Positions 43,328 through 54,977 of a DNA stretch of 64,000 bases are shown piece by piece. Both the position numbers and the translations under genes were made by a program. Origin of the DNA: Camellia lanceoleosa (lineage: Eukaryota; Streptophyta; Magnoliopsida; Ericales; Theaceae); assembly GCA_025200525.1 (NCBI GenBank), contig CM045761.1, forward strand, positions 136,898,223-136,962,222, read 5' to 3'. Positions within the stretch are counted from its first letter, which is position 1. Every line of letters starts with the position of its first letter. Under the pieces are notes generated by a model. It was not told the DNA's origin, did not search any database, and was given only the letters and a program-made list of their open reading frames with translations.

Positions 43328-46300
43328 TGTAGACACCCCATTTTTGACCGGCCTTAAGACTCAGACGTCACCGATTGAGTGCTCGGTGATGTTGCATACT
43401 ATGCTCATTCGGAAGCCTCAGAGTTGCGGCCGTGCGCCTTGCCTCCGGACTTCCGAACTCTCTTCTGTGCCTTGTCTCGGTTTGCGAACCAGACTCGGTT
43501 TTCTCTGTTTTCTTTCCTAAGGGAAGGGAGTGGTCCCGTAGACTATCTCTCGGTGGCCGTGAGCTACTTTTCGTGGCCGTAGGCCATTTTGCCCATTTCG
43601 GAGCCGTCAAGGTGCCTCGGTTTGAGACCGCCCAACCATCTCCGATTTCTCGGTTTTTGGCAAGTGCCTCTGTTTTATCATTTCGAGGACACTTTGGGCC
43701 CTCGATACCCATTTCGTGGCGACGCCACTTTCGGTGCTCATGACCCATTTGGGACCCCGACAGCGATTTTGGTCCCCGAGCATTCATTTTACATCGGGTT
43801 TCTTCGCTTTTTGGCGGGGACCTCTGTTTTATCGTTACGAGGAACACCGGAGTCTCGAAACCCTTCTGCGAACACCACTTCGGTGCCGGCGGCCATTTTC
43901 GGGACCCCCAAGCTGCGGTTTTGGTCCGAGCATTCATTTCGCATCCGTTTTCTCCGATTTTTGGCGAGGAACCTCTGCTTTTGTCATTAGGGACGCGGGG
44001 GAGGTCTACCGATTGCCAAATACCCACCACAGGCACCCCATTACCGCATGACCCGAGGGACATGGGGGTCAGAGATACCCACTTGCCGCCAGACACCACT
44101 TCCCAAACAAGACCATTTTTCGGATCCTCGATTGCTCGGTTTTGGCTCGGCGTTCATTTCTCATCGACTTTTGTTCAAATTTGGCGGTACCTCTGTTTCA
44201 ACACCGGGAAGATCCTTTGGGGGTGGGAGGCCAGCAATTATCCCAGATAACGATTTCGCTCCTCCGAACTGTTTTGCTCACTAGGGCCAATGTTGAACAC
44301 CACAGGGTATTTTCTTCCAACCAAAGCTACATATTTGTGATCAGGGGACATGGGAGGACCCTAAAATGTATGGTCGGCCAGCAATTCCTATTTTCATTTT
44401 TGAGCCTCTTCTTCAAATGCAATGTTGTCAATCCCCTTCAATGTTGCCAATTTCGACCTTGGAACCTTGTTCTACACACATGGGAGGACACAAAAAGTGG
44501 TGGTCGGCCAAGAATTGTGAATTTCATTTTGAGCCTCCTTCAAATGCAATGTTGTGTCTCTGTTTGAGTTGCCAAATTCCAACCTTGGGGCCTTGTTCTA
44601 CACACATGGGAGGACACCAAAAATGGTGGTCGGCCACTAATTCAACTTTTCATTTTTGAGGGTGGGTGGCCGGCCATGGGAGTGGTGGCCGGCCATGAGG
44701 GGTGGCCCGGCGGCCACTTGCAAAGAAACCACAGTCGACCCGTTTTCTTGTTTCCCCATTCCAGCTGTCCGGATATTTTTGCCAAAATATCTCCACATCC
44801 GGGGGATATTTTGGGAGGGAAATCTTGCCTCCATTTCCCTCCCCTTTTACACCTTTTTTTTGCCTACTTAAAGGGCTGGACAGCCCCTTTGCTAGGGTTA
44901 GAAAATTTGCTCTCAAGAACACCTCTCCCAAATCCTCCATTTCCATAGCTAAAAAACTCAAAAAAGCTTCAAGTGTCAAAGCCAAATCCTTCATCAACCC
45001 TTAGCTCCACCATCCCCACTACCATTCCAGCAGCAAGGAAGTGTTCTCCAGTGGCTAAGAAGCACCAAATTCAGGCCAAGAGGTAGCAACAATCGGATCT
45101 TCAAGGGTAAGTCTCCAAATCTCTTTTTGTAGCATAATTTTGCTTCCTATTTCTACCCTATTTCCTTTCAGTTTTTGGGCTTCGACCCCTATTGGTTTTA
45201 GGCTTATTTTGATCCCCTCTACAACTTTGTAGAAGGGCTCAACTTCATTTGGTGTCTCCATGATACACTTGTTTCAATATCTAGTTTGTATGTCACAATC
45301 TTGCATGCTATTTTTAGCCTATTTACATTTGTTTTTGGGGTTCCTACCCCTACTGGTTTTGTGCTTATTTTGAGCCCCTCTACAACATTGTAGAAGGCCT
45401 CAACCTTGTTTGGCCATTCTATATACCACCTCCCTTTGAAATCCACTCTAGGCCCTAATTCTTGCATGATTTGTAGCCTTTTGTGCTTTTGGTTTTAGCT
45501 CTTGGTCAGAACTGAAAGAGGTCTTATTTTGACCCCCTCTACATGTTTCATGCAGAAAGTTTTGTTGTTTGGTGTGTTCTTTGCATGTCTCTTGTTATAA
45601 CCTCTTTTGAGCTCCATTTTGCATGGAATTGTTAGCATGTTTTTATATTGATTTTGGGGTTTCCATAAACTGAATATATGCTTATTTTTGGTCCCTCTTT
45701 AGTTTTGTAGAACTGATTTTTTGGGTTTGAGCATGGTAGATACCACTTGCTTTGTAATTCCTCCCTTTTTCCGTATTTTTGCAAGCTATTGTTGCCCTAT
45801 CTATGCTTACAATTTGGCCTTGTTTTGTACTGAAAAAATGCCATATTTGGGACTGCCTTGCTACTTTTTTTGCTGTCGTGTGTCAATTTTGCATATATAG
45901 CATAGCCGTAGGCCATTTCGGGCACTTAGAATTGCATTTCGGGATGATTTCATGCGTTGATTGTCATTTCGCACCATTTCGGGGCTGTTTTCCCCTTCAT
46001 TTAGTGGCTGAAATTTGGTTTGCATGCTTGCATATCATTTTCCATGTCATTTTATGCCTTAATGCATTGCCTCGGTTTGCGTGCCTGTGGGCACGCACTT
46101 CGAGGCACCTCCGTATTATCCGACGGCCTCCTATGTGAGTGAGCTGAGGCTCTCCCATGTTGGTGTAAGCCCATCGCGGCATTCCGTGTGCCATTTCACT
46201 ACATTTTATCATCGCCTCGGTTTGCGTGCCTGTGGGCACGCGTTTCGAGGCACTTCGGTTTTATCCGATTTTTTTCTCATTTTATCATCGCCTTGGTTTG

Positions 46301-48522
46301 CGTGCCTGTGGGCGCGCATTTCGAGGCACTTCGATTTTATCCGATTTTCATCTCATTTTATCATCGCCTCGGTTTGCGTGCCTGTGGGCGCGCATTTCGC
46401 CGCCAGTATCGATTTTCTCATTTATCGCCGCCTTTTGCGTGCCTGTGGGCGCGCATTTCGAGGCACTTCGGTTTTATCCAATTTTCATCTCATTTTATCA
46501 TCGCCTCGGTTTGCGTGCCTGTGGGCGCGCGTTTCGAGGCACTTCGGTTGTATCCGATTTTCTCATTTTATCATCGCCTCGGTTTGCGTGCCTGTGGGTG
46601 CGCGTTTCGAGGCACTTCGGTTGTATCCGATTTTCATCTCATTTCATCATCGCCTCAGTTTGCGTGCCCGTGTGCACGCATTTCGAGGCACTCTATTTTA
46701 TCCGCCTTGCATTCCATATCATCGCCTCGGTTTGCGCGCCTGTGGACGCGCATTTCGAGGCATCTTATTTTCATCTCATTTTCATCCGAATTGTGCATAC
46801 TAGGTTGTATCTTAGATTGCATTCATGCATTTCCTCGATTTGCGTGCCCGTGTGCACGTATTTCAAGGCATATCATTTTCATGGCATTGTGCATGTCATA
46901 TCACATATTAGTTGCATTTCATGCATATCATGCATATTGCACGGGAAACGAGGCGCGTTTTGTACTCCGAGTAACGGAACGGGTCTCAATTCCCCAGTCA
47001 TCGACACTCCGGATTACCCATGATGGAGTTAGGTTTTGTTATAGCACGCACCTACATTCATCCCTACATTGAATTGTGCAATTCGGCTCCTCGGCCATCA
47101 TGCATCGATATGCGTGATTGGTGGCACGAGGATCGAGGCATGCATATATCTGTGAAATACACTGCTGTGCCCTTTTCCTGCTCTCTGTTGCAGCAAAATT
47201 CAGAGTTTAGCAACTTTCCGGAGTCCGGCACGCATTTTGAGAAATATTGCAAACAGAGGCTAATTGGGGCATCGATTGGATTTCGCCAAAATTTCAACAT
47301 GCATCATCTATCGAAGCAAAAGCGATCCACTGGCTCAAGGATTCTGACTTTCTTAAGTTTAATTTGTCAATTAATTAGAAATTTGTATATTTATTTTCGG
47401 ACTGTAATATTTCGGACTGTATATTTGTTCGGACCCTCTGCGCGAGGGCATAATTGTAATAAGTGTGGGTGAGTGTGATGTATGTCTTCCAACCCCCATT
47501 TCTTTCTCCCTTTTATTTACCTGCTTTGATGGTTAGATATAGGGCATATTTCAATTAGCATGACAAAGATGACAAAGATGTTTGCATCATTCATCATTTT
47601 TGCATGCATGCACCGCTCGGCATCATACAAATCGTCAGATTTCAATTCCAAGTTGAGTACTTGATAGCTGTTGCATCTCATATGCCATATTTAGAATAGC
47701 CGAGCCTGCTATAGTTGCATTATTGCATGTGTTGCATTAGGCATTTCAGCATATTTAGGATCATGCATGATTTCTAATCGTTTTCCTGTTTTGGCTTGGA
47801 GTACTCGGTGAGTTTTACGCTTTAGCATCCTTGCATGCGTGTGAGTATTGCCATGATAGCATGCTTACCATGAGGCTAAATGCTTATGTGATATAACTGC
47901 CTTGAATGCCTGTGGGTGGAGGTTGAGTTATCTGAATTGGGACAATACATTGAATGTTTGTTTTAAGCCCACTAGATAGTGGCAAAATCATGTTTTCTAA
48001 GCCCACCTGAGGGTGGCAAATCCGCATTTTAGCCTACCTGCGGGTAGCACCTTCACACCATTTTCAAACAAACAAACATGAAATGTTTTGTTCCAATTCG
48101 AGCACACGATCTATACTTGTTTCTTTGCGAGCATCACATAGTAATCTAGGCTAATAACCTAATAAGAACTCACAATGTTTTCAAAAAGCAGATATCATGG
48201 TTAGTAGAGGCGGTCTTTGACGGCGAAGCGAAGGTGCTCACGATGTGACCTTCCCAATCGTACCCAAGTTCCCGAGAGGCAACTTTGGTGATAGCGGACA
48301 CGTGGCCTTTGGCACCGAGTCGTGGTTTCCTAAATTTCCCATTTTAAAATATTTAGGTGGCGACTACATTATCCGCAAAGCAGTCCATGTTTGGCACTTC
48401 TTTCAAAAAAATCTGTTTTTCTTCAAAACGATTTGCCAGAGTTGGACTCTTTGGTTCAGATTTAGAACCGCAACAAAAATCGAGTCCGAACTGTAGCGAG
48501 GTCCCTCGCGGGCGTTGTTACA
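43328..48522 (+). repeat. T1 LTR, copy C
   Basis: 5195 bp with both termini intact (TGTAGACACC to GTTGTTACA). It is the best copy for defining the family ends. One 73-bp unit (46395-46435) is scrambled. Confidence 0.92.
46069..46870 (+). repeat. 73-bp hairpin minisatellite in LTR C
   Basis: About nine to ten units. It includes a unit with fully paired arms TGCGCG/CGCGCA (near 46731-46753) and one with TGCGTG/CACGCA (near 46660-46680). Confidence 0.9.
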
Positions 48523-48527
48523 CTTGG
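48523..48527. repeat. Target-site duplication of tandem LTR array, right (CTTGG)
   Basis: Exact copy of 17633-17637, directly after the third LTR. Confidence 0.95.
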
Positions 48528-49222
48528 TTTCATTTACAATGCATAAATCAGTACCCATAATCAACATATCATCTACATATTAGCATATAATCAAAAAGAA
48601 GTACCAAAGCATTTGTTATAAACACAACTATCAGACTCGTTTACTACAAATCCATTTGATATTAATGTTTTGTCAAATTTTTCATGCCATTGTTTAGGAG
48701 CTTGTTTTAAATCATATAAAGATTTTACAAGTCTACATACTTTCTGTTATTGTCCTCGAATTATAAAACCTTCTAGTTGATCTATATAAATTTCTTCTTC
48801 TAAATCTCCATTTAAAAATGTTGTTTTTACTTCCATTTGGTGAATAACTAGTTTATGTATAGATGCTATTGCAATTAACAATCTAATAGTGGATATTTTA
48901 GTTATAGGGGAATAGGTGTCAAAGTAATATACTCCTTTTTGTGTGTAGCCTTTAGTAACTAGTCTAGCCTTAAATTTATCTATTGATCCAGTAGCTTTTA
49001 ATTGTTTCTTAAACACCCACTTGTAGCCTATGGTTTTAAATCCTTAGGCAAGTCTACTAGTTCCCAAGTATGGTTAGCTATTATAGATTCCAATTCACTA
49101 TTTATAGCTTCTTTCCAGAAAGTGGTATCTATGGATTTAATGGCTTCGTCATAAGTTTTAGGACGCTTTTCAGTGATAAATGCAGTTACAAAAACTGGTC
49201 CAAAATTGGTTTCCACTCTAGG
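48528..49222 (-). pseudogene. Copia reverse transcriptase, N-terminal two thirds
   Basis: Read leftward: TFWKEAINSELESIIANHTWELV (near 49120), KARLVTKGYTQ (near 48970), IHQMEVKTTFLNGDLEEEIY (near 48860), then SLYDLKQAPKQWHEKFD (about 48725-48675) and the active-site YVDD encoded at 48568-48579 with LIMGTDL after it. The frame then meets the array at 48523 and resumes at 17632. Stops or shifts occur near 49020, 48745 and just before YVDD (TAA). It is the polymerase of the copia element. Confidence 0.92.
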
Positions 49223-50300
49223 TCTCTTACAACGTCTTAATCTTGTGATGTTTCCTTGGTATTATGACTAGGCCGAATAGCTGCATGAATATGTTTAGGA
49301 ATTGGTTGTTTCATAAGAAATATATGTTCAAAAAATTATGCATTTTTTGCCTCCATTATATTGTTAGCTTTCATAATATCCTTTTCACCTTTTTTTTACA
49401 ATAAATCTATAGGCATCACTTTTTAGAGTGTAACCAATAAAATACAATCTATGATTTTAGGACCAATTTTACTTCTTTTAATACTTGGAAGTCCGACCTT
49501 AGCTAAACACCCCCAAACTTTAAGATATTTCAGATTTGGTGCATGTTTTTTCCAAAGTTCGTAGGGGGTTTTATGCGTTCTTTTATGTGAAACTCTATTT
49601 AAAATGTGATATGCTGACATATTAGAAGATAGTCCAGAGCTAATTAGCATTGCGTTCATCATATCCTTAAGTATTCTATTTTTCCTTTCTGCTATCCCAT
49701 TTTGTTCAAGAGTGTAAAGTGCAGTGGTTTCATGAATTATGTCATTTGGTTCACAAATCAATTTAAGTTGATTGCTATCATATTCCCCTCCTTGATCAAA
49801 TCTAACTCTTCTAATTTTCCTATCTAGTTGGTTTTCAACTTCGGCCTTGTATTTCAGAAAATGCTTAGTTGCTTCATCTTTATTTCTTAACAAATATAGT
49901 GAATCTAGAACAGTCATCTACAAAGGTTATGTAGTATCTTTTACCCGATCAGCTCATATAATTTTTAAAGTCCCCCAAGTCACTATGTATAAGCCCTAGG
50001 ACTTTTAAATTCCTTTCTACAAATTTAAAAGGTTTCTTAGTAAATTTAACTTCTACACAGATTTCACACTTGGATGTGTCCCAGTTTTTAAAATCTAGAA
50101 TTAAATTTAATTGTCTCAGTCTTTTAACCAATGCATAATTTACGTGCCCTAATCTAGCATGCCACAAATCAATAGACTCAATAATATAAGCAAAGGAAAT
50201 ACTAACTTTATTAGCATTTTCAAAGACAACATCCAGCACAAATAAACCCCCATTATAGTATCCCTTTCCCACAATATCCCCATTAAGAGTTAGCACAATT
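49223..50300 (-). pseudogene. Copia integrase
   Basis: Contains the gag-pre-integrase zinc module (LWHARLGH near 50165 and CEIC near 50065), then the core with first Asp in IHSDLGDF (near 49990), second Asp in VRFDQGGEY (near 49800) and the Glu in EQNGIAERKNR (near 49695), followed by YELWKKHAPNLKYLKVWGC (near 49555-49500). A TGA and shift near 49945 and shifts below 49425 break it. Family role: joining cDNA to the chromosome. Boundaries are approximate. Confidence 0.92.
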
Positions 50301-50809
50301 TTATTAGAATCAAACACTAATTTAATACCAGCCTTGTTAAGAAGGGATCTAGAAATTAAATTTCTATGCATATTAAAAGTGTCATTTAGGGCAAGAGTTT
50401 TACCATAAATGAGTTTAAGCAGAATTTTTTCCTTACCAACCACGCGAGCAGTGCCAGCATTTCCCATGTAAACATGTTCACCATCACCAACAAACTCATA
50501 TATAGCAAATATATTTCTATTGCTACAAATATGGCCGATAGCCCCAGTGTCTACCACTCATTCAACCATATTGTCAACAAGATTTTCTTCAGACACAACC
50601 ATTGTTATTATTTCAGTTTCAGTCAAGCTCGCTTGTGGTTTCTGTTGGTGAAGTTCCTTGCATTTGCGGTTGTTGCATTGTGAAGCATGATGACCAATCT
50701 TACCACAAATGAAGCAAGATCCTCTCTTTTTCTTGAAAACTCCATCGGGTTTTTTGAAATGATTGTTGTGGTTGTGATTATTGTGGGGGTGGTTGTGATT
50801 GTTGTGATG
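50301..50809 (-). pseudogene. Copia Gag C-terminus (zinc knuckle) and protease
   Basis: The knuckle CFICGKIGHHASQC (about 50720-50680) is a complete CCHC. The protease active site VVDTGAIGHICS follows (about 50555-50520) after TGA 50558-50560. The Gag end is cut at 50809 by a solo LTR, with the rest at 53026. Confidence 0.9.
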
Positions 50810-50814
50810 ATTGT
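50810..50814. repeat. Target-site duplication of solo LTR, left (ATTGT)
   Basis: Exact match to 53021-53025. Confidence 0.9.
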
Positions 50815-53020
50815 TGTGACGACCGAGTCTTTTCTTCCCTTTTCTTTCTTCCTTCGCTTCATTCTCCTTTTACCTTCGTTGAATTTGAAACGTTTGGAAA
50901 TGGTTCTCAAATTAGAGTTCTTGTTCTTGCTTGTTTCGGTGGTGACTTTTCTCTTGTTTCGGAGGGTGTGAAGTCGGTCTGGTGTGTCGGGAGTCGAACA
51001 AGGAAAATTTTTTGGGCTGGTTGGCTAGCCGCATGTGCAGGGGCCTTGGGCCGCACGTGCGGAATTCATGGGAGATGGGAGGCTGCACATTGCCTAAAAG
51101 GCAAGTACGGAGAGAGGTGCGGCAGAGGGCCACCGCACGTGTGGTGTGGTACGTGCGGGGAAGGGCACCGCGCGTACGACAGTCTGGGCAGATCCGAGGC
51201 TCTGTTTTCTTTCTTCTTTTGGGCTATTTGTATATCATATTAACCTCATCTCTCTCTCTCTCTAAAAATATATCTCTCCCTTCTCTCTACATTTCCACCT
51301 CAAACCAAGATCAAAACCCTTGATCTTCTTTTATTCACTTGAGATTCAACCTTGGCTCCTTTATTAAAAATTGAAAACTCCTCAAGAACTTCATTGTGTG
51401 GGGTGAAGATCTCCTTTCAACATCATCAAAGCTAGGGTTTCATCTCCTCTTTCTTCATCAAGCATTAAGGTAGGGTTTTCCTTTGAGTTATATATATGTT
51501 TATGTAAGTTCTGGGTTGATTTTGTGAGCTCCTCTTGGTCATTTCGAAAATGGGTTTGGGGTTCAAGAAGTTGATGACTTTGTAGAGTAAAACTCTACCT
51601 TGCATTTGTTTTAAAAGATTTCCTTGAAATTGTGGACAACATGGGTTAAGACCAAGGAGAAAAATGAGATTTTTTTTTATAAAGAAGATGGAAAATGTTA
51701 GGGTTTTGTAAAAACCTAGAAAATTGGGGGTTTTCTTTTGAAAATGTGAAAATCCTATATTGATTGTTTGTAGGATGATGATCTTCTTGACATATGGCAA
51801 ATTGAGAACTACATTGAACTTCTTAGTAAATGATAATGCATGTGTAGTGATGAGTTGATCCATTGATTGAGATCCATATATTATGAACATTGGAATCTTT
51901 AATGTTCAAGGATATTGCAAAGGGCCTTGAAATGGCTAAGGCATTGTGGATGGTACAAATTATGGAAGGTTGTCATGTGTTATTGCATTGAATTGAACTT
52001 GTAGTATTTTATTGATTCATGTCAAAAGAAGAAAAAAATGGGTTTTGTAGTTGGCATTGTAGCAATGATGGGATACTTGAAATTAGAAGGATGTTATGAA
52101 ACCTTGGGCATCATTTGCATTACATAGGTTTTCAATTGAATAGATATATTGCATCTTAAATTGTGTTGAGAATATTATGTTGAGAAAAGAAAAATGTGAA
52201 CAAAAACTATTGAAATGTTATGGGGTAAATACGTTGGTAAGTCCGGTTAGGAGATGTAGATGAATATGATAAGTTGGCCTCAGTGTCCGGGGTGAAAGAC
52301 CGAAAAAAAAAGCGCGGAGGAGGTACCACTTCCCTTCCAGTTAGCAACCGGTAAAGTGGGGTTATTGGTAGTGCTTGTTGAGCCTACTCGTAAACACCAA
52401 CCTAGGGATTACCAAAGTCGTATTTACCGTCCCTTATGATTAAAATTGGAAGTTTGGAATTGACGAGATGGCTTAATGTTATTGAAAAACATGGTGATTT
52501 TCAAGAAATGATGACATGTGATTATTTTTGAAATGGCGTTGCATGGCATTTGCATTGCATTTAACATTGGATGTCTTACATAAATGTATATACTTTGTGA
52601 AGGATTTCTCTGCTGGGCTTTATGCTCACCCCTATGGGATTTGGTGCAGGTAAATATGTGGTGATCCCGCCGAACTGAGGGTGTGGATATGTTTTGGTGA
52701 AGAATAGATTGCTCTTTTCTTTTGTTGCAAATTTTTGTAAAGCCAAGGGCTATTTTTGTATGGGTCCGAGAGACCACTTTTGTGTAACTGGGCTTAAGCC
52801 TTAGAAGTTGTAACCCATGGTGTGGCATTTTATTTATCTTGAGACTATACGCTTCGCATGCTATAAATTCATGTGTTTTCTACCAATGAATGTATAAATT
52901 GCATGTGAAACTTTTGTATGACTCGTTTATTAATCATGTAAGGATGGATGGGTTATTGTTAATACTTAGTAAATGGTAATTGATGTGGATGGTTTATGTT
53001 GAATTATTCGGGGCGTTACA
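50815..53020 (+). mobile_element. Solo LTR (gypsy, TGTGACGACC type) inside copia gag
   Basis: 2206 bp, start TGTGACGACC, end GGGGCGTTACA, with 5-bp duplications ATTGT. Layout parallels the G1 LTR: a cluster of GCACGTGC-type palindromes (51040-51180) where G1 has GCTCGAGC, a CT-rich leader near 51250, and the shared motif CTGGGCTTTATGCTCAC at 52613-52629. No internal region. Confidence 0.93.
51040..51180. repeat. GCACGTGC palindrome cluster
   Basis: CGCACGTGCGG, CGCACGTGTGG, TACGTGCGGGG and CGCGCGTACG occur within 140 bp. The core CACGTG is the G-box that plant bZIP and bHLH factors bind; a promoter role here is inference. Confidence 0.7.
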
Positions 53021-53025
53021 ATTGT
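53021..53025. repeat. Target-site duplication of solo LTR, right (ATTGT)
   Basis: Pairs with 50810-50814. Confidence 0.9.
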
Positions 53026-53731
53026 TGTTGTTGTTTTTCATCAAATATTTTTTTGTTGAAGTTCCTTCCAGAGTGTGAATAATGGTGATTATGTTGTTTT
53101 GCTACATTTTTCACCTCCACCACATTTGATTTTAATGTGAATTCATGAGCATATTCGCTTCTCTCTTTCATCCAATTGGATTCTTCAATGCAAATGTGAA
53201 CAATAACTTCTTCCAAACTGAGGCCTTTTTTCTTGTGCTTGAGAGAATTTTTGTAATCCTTCCAAGATGGTGGCCATTTTTCGATTAGTGCTGCAGCATG
53301 AAAGGTGTCATTTAACTTCATTCCTTTGGCCAAAATGTCATGGGCTATATTCTGGTATTCATGAAGTTGCTCCATGATAGATTTCATCATTCATCGTGAA
53401 GTCTAAAAATCTGCTCACTACGTACTTCTTTGTACCTGCATCTTTTGTTGAATATTTTCTTTTCAAAAATTCCCAAATCTCTTGAACAGATTTGTAACCA
53501 CAATATATATCAAACAGAGACTTGGAAAGAAAATTCAGAATATGACCGTGACAAATTTTGTTATCTTTTTCATACAAACAAATAGATTCACTACAAGCTG
53601 GTTTGAAAACGTCATTAGGAATTTTGATCATTAAACAAAACATAATCAATATTGAGAGACTCCAGAAAAAATAAAACTTTTTTAGACCAGCATTTGCAGT
53701 GATTTCCATCAAAGGGTTTCGGTTTGGTCAT
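53026..53731 (-). pseudogene. Copia Gag N-terminus and core
   Basis: The start is taken at ATG 53729-53731 (MTKPKPFDGNH...). A shift near 53630 leads to SIQEIW-type Gag core residues (SVQEIWEFLKRKYS, near 53490), FLDFTMND (near 53400), MEQLHEYQNIAHDIL (near 53370) and WKDYKNSLKHKKK, then a Gln/Asn-rich tail cut at 53026. Family role: capsid of the copia particle. Confidence 0.88.
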
Positions 53732-53847
53732 ATCAAGAATAACAGAAACAACAGAAACATAATTCATGTTTAGTAATCAAGCAAATTCATTTCATAAGAT
53801 TTTTGGAAAATATATATACATATTGAAAAATCTAGAAATCCCCTAGA

Positions 53848-54820
53848 TGTTGATTTGTGATTATGTATCAATTTGAAGTAGTAAACAACAATCCCAATCA
53901 AACAATCAAGACAAATCGACACAACGATTTTAACGTGGAAAAACCACAATTGGAGCACCTCCAATTGTGATAAAAAACCACGGGCAACAACCACAAAACA
54001 ATCCACTAAGAAGATATAAAAGAATTACACAGGTATACTCTCAATTACCTAGCGAATCTACGCCCGAATTGAACTAACCCCTATGTGCCTCTTCCAGCCC
54101 GTCTTCACTTAGGAATTGTCTTGACGATGAGCCACTCCAGAATCCACCAAAGCTTCAGGCTCAAATTCTTTAGAATCCACTGAAGAACAACTCTCTCTTT
54201 TGTGTAGAACAAACAAATAATCCTTTGATGTATACTCTTTAAACCATGAGTTAAATACTCAATCAAAACATCAAAGAAAACTAGCAAAATATCTCCAGAT
54301 ATAAACCCTAGAACCCAAGAAGAAGATCTGAAGAAGAAATCCTAGATTTGGAGCAACTTGCGAATTTATAGAATCTGAAATTGCGAGGTCCGCTTGAGCG
54401 TGGGAATTGACGCTCGAGCGGGGACTCTATATTGCGTGTTCCGCACTAGGATGTATGCTCGAGTGGGGAAGTGGATGCTCGAGCATGAAAACACGGATCA
54501 CAGTATATTTGCAGACTTACCAAACTTCTGGAACTCAGCATTCTCCGCTCGAGCGGACAAGCAACTTTGAATGCACTTTTGCATTTTGCTTCGGGGGCGC
54601 TGCCCCTCGACCCCGCGAGCTGACCGGGCAGCTCGACCCCCGTCATAATCAGCGAAGTGGCAATCTTGAAAGCATTAACATCACAAACTTCTCTACAAGG
54701 CTTGATTTGGGTTGGATTCGCATCTAATAAACTCATAGCCTCACTGAAATAAAAGTGCGAAAACAAATACAACTGAAAGGAGTTTTGTTAAACGGGATTG
54801 CCAAGAATAAAAACCTAACA
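53848..54820 (-). mobile_element. LTR-like block (TGTTAG...CAACA), copia type, probably inserted in copia leader
   Basis: On the minus strand it starts TGTTAGGTTTTT and ends AATCAACA (973 bp). It holds a TATAAATTC box (about 54364-54373, minus strand), five to six GCTCGAGC-type palindromes (54390-54560), a GC-rich block with GAGCTG-ACCGGG-CAGCTC (54617-54634) and an AACGTGGAAAAACC stretch common in copia LTRs. No clean target duplication was found (CTAGA left, ATATA right), so the left boundary is uncertain. It could instead be the copia 5' LTR, but it does not resemble 13660-14139, and removing it gives a better copia length. Confidence 0.55.
54390..54560. repeat. GCTCGAGC palindrome cluster in copia-type LTR
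   Basis: Copies or near copies at about 54391, 54411, 54458, 54476 and 54547, upstream of the TATA box on the minus strand. Same motif as in the gypsy LTRs. Confidence 0.8.
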
Positions 54821-54972
54821 ATATATATATATATAAACTCTACTTGATTAACAAACTAAAATAAATACTAGAAGATAAAAGCAAAATGAATAACAGAGAA
54901 AGAATGGAACCAAGGCGCAGAAGTCAATTCGCTGTCCTTAAGAAACAATTTTTCCCCACTGGGTGCAAATGG

Positions 54973-54977
54973 CTACT
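54973..54977. repeat. Target-site duplication of solo LTR, left (CTACT)
   Basis: Exact match to 58056-58060. Confidence 0.93.

Larger units (their letters stand above)
17638..48522 (+). mobile_element. Tandem LTR-internal-LTR-internal-LTR gag-only element (TR-GAG type, T1)
   Basis: Three LTRs begin TGTAGACACCCC at 17638, 30443 and 43328; the last ends GTTGTTACA at 48522. The 12.8-12.9 kb period holds a 5.1-5.2 kb LTR and about 7.75 kb internal DNA. The two internal LTR starts are each preceded by AAAGAGGGGCAAC, a polypurine tract. The only retroviral gene seen is gag; no RT, protease, RNase H or integrase motif was found in either internal copy. Gag and LTR style suggest a Tat-related family moved in trans. 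Outer CTTGG copies show one insertion event, so the extra unit arose by LTR-LTR unequal exchange or at reverse transcription. The array interrupts the copia RT. Confidence 0.93.

Noticed and set aside
17638..48522. Centromeric satellite with a 12.8-kb period
   Set aside because: LTR termini, polypurine tracts and a single outer target duplication explain the period as LTR-retrotransposon structure.
50968..51323. Plus-strand frames of 91-113 codons in the solo LTR
   Set aside because: They overlap each other inside LTR sequence bounded by target duplications, with no recognisable domain.
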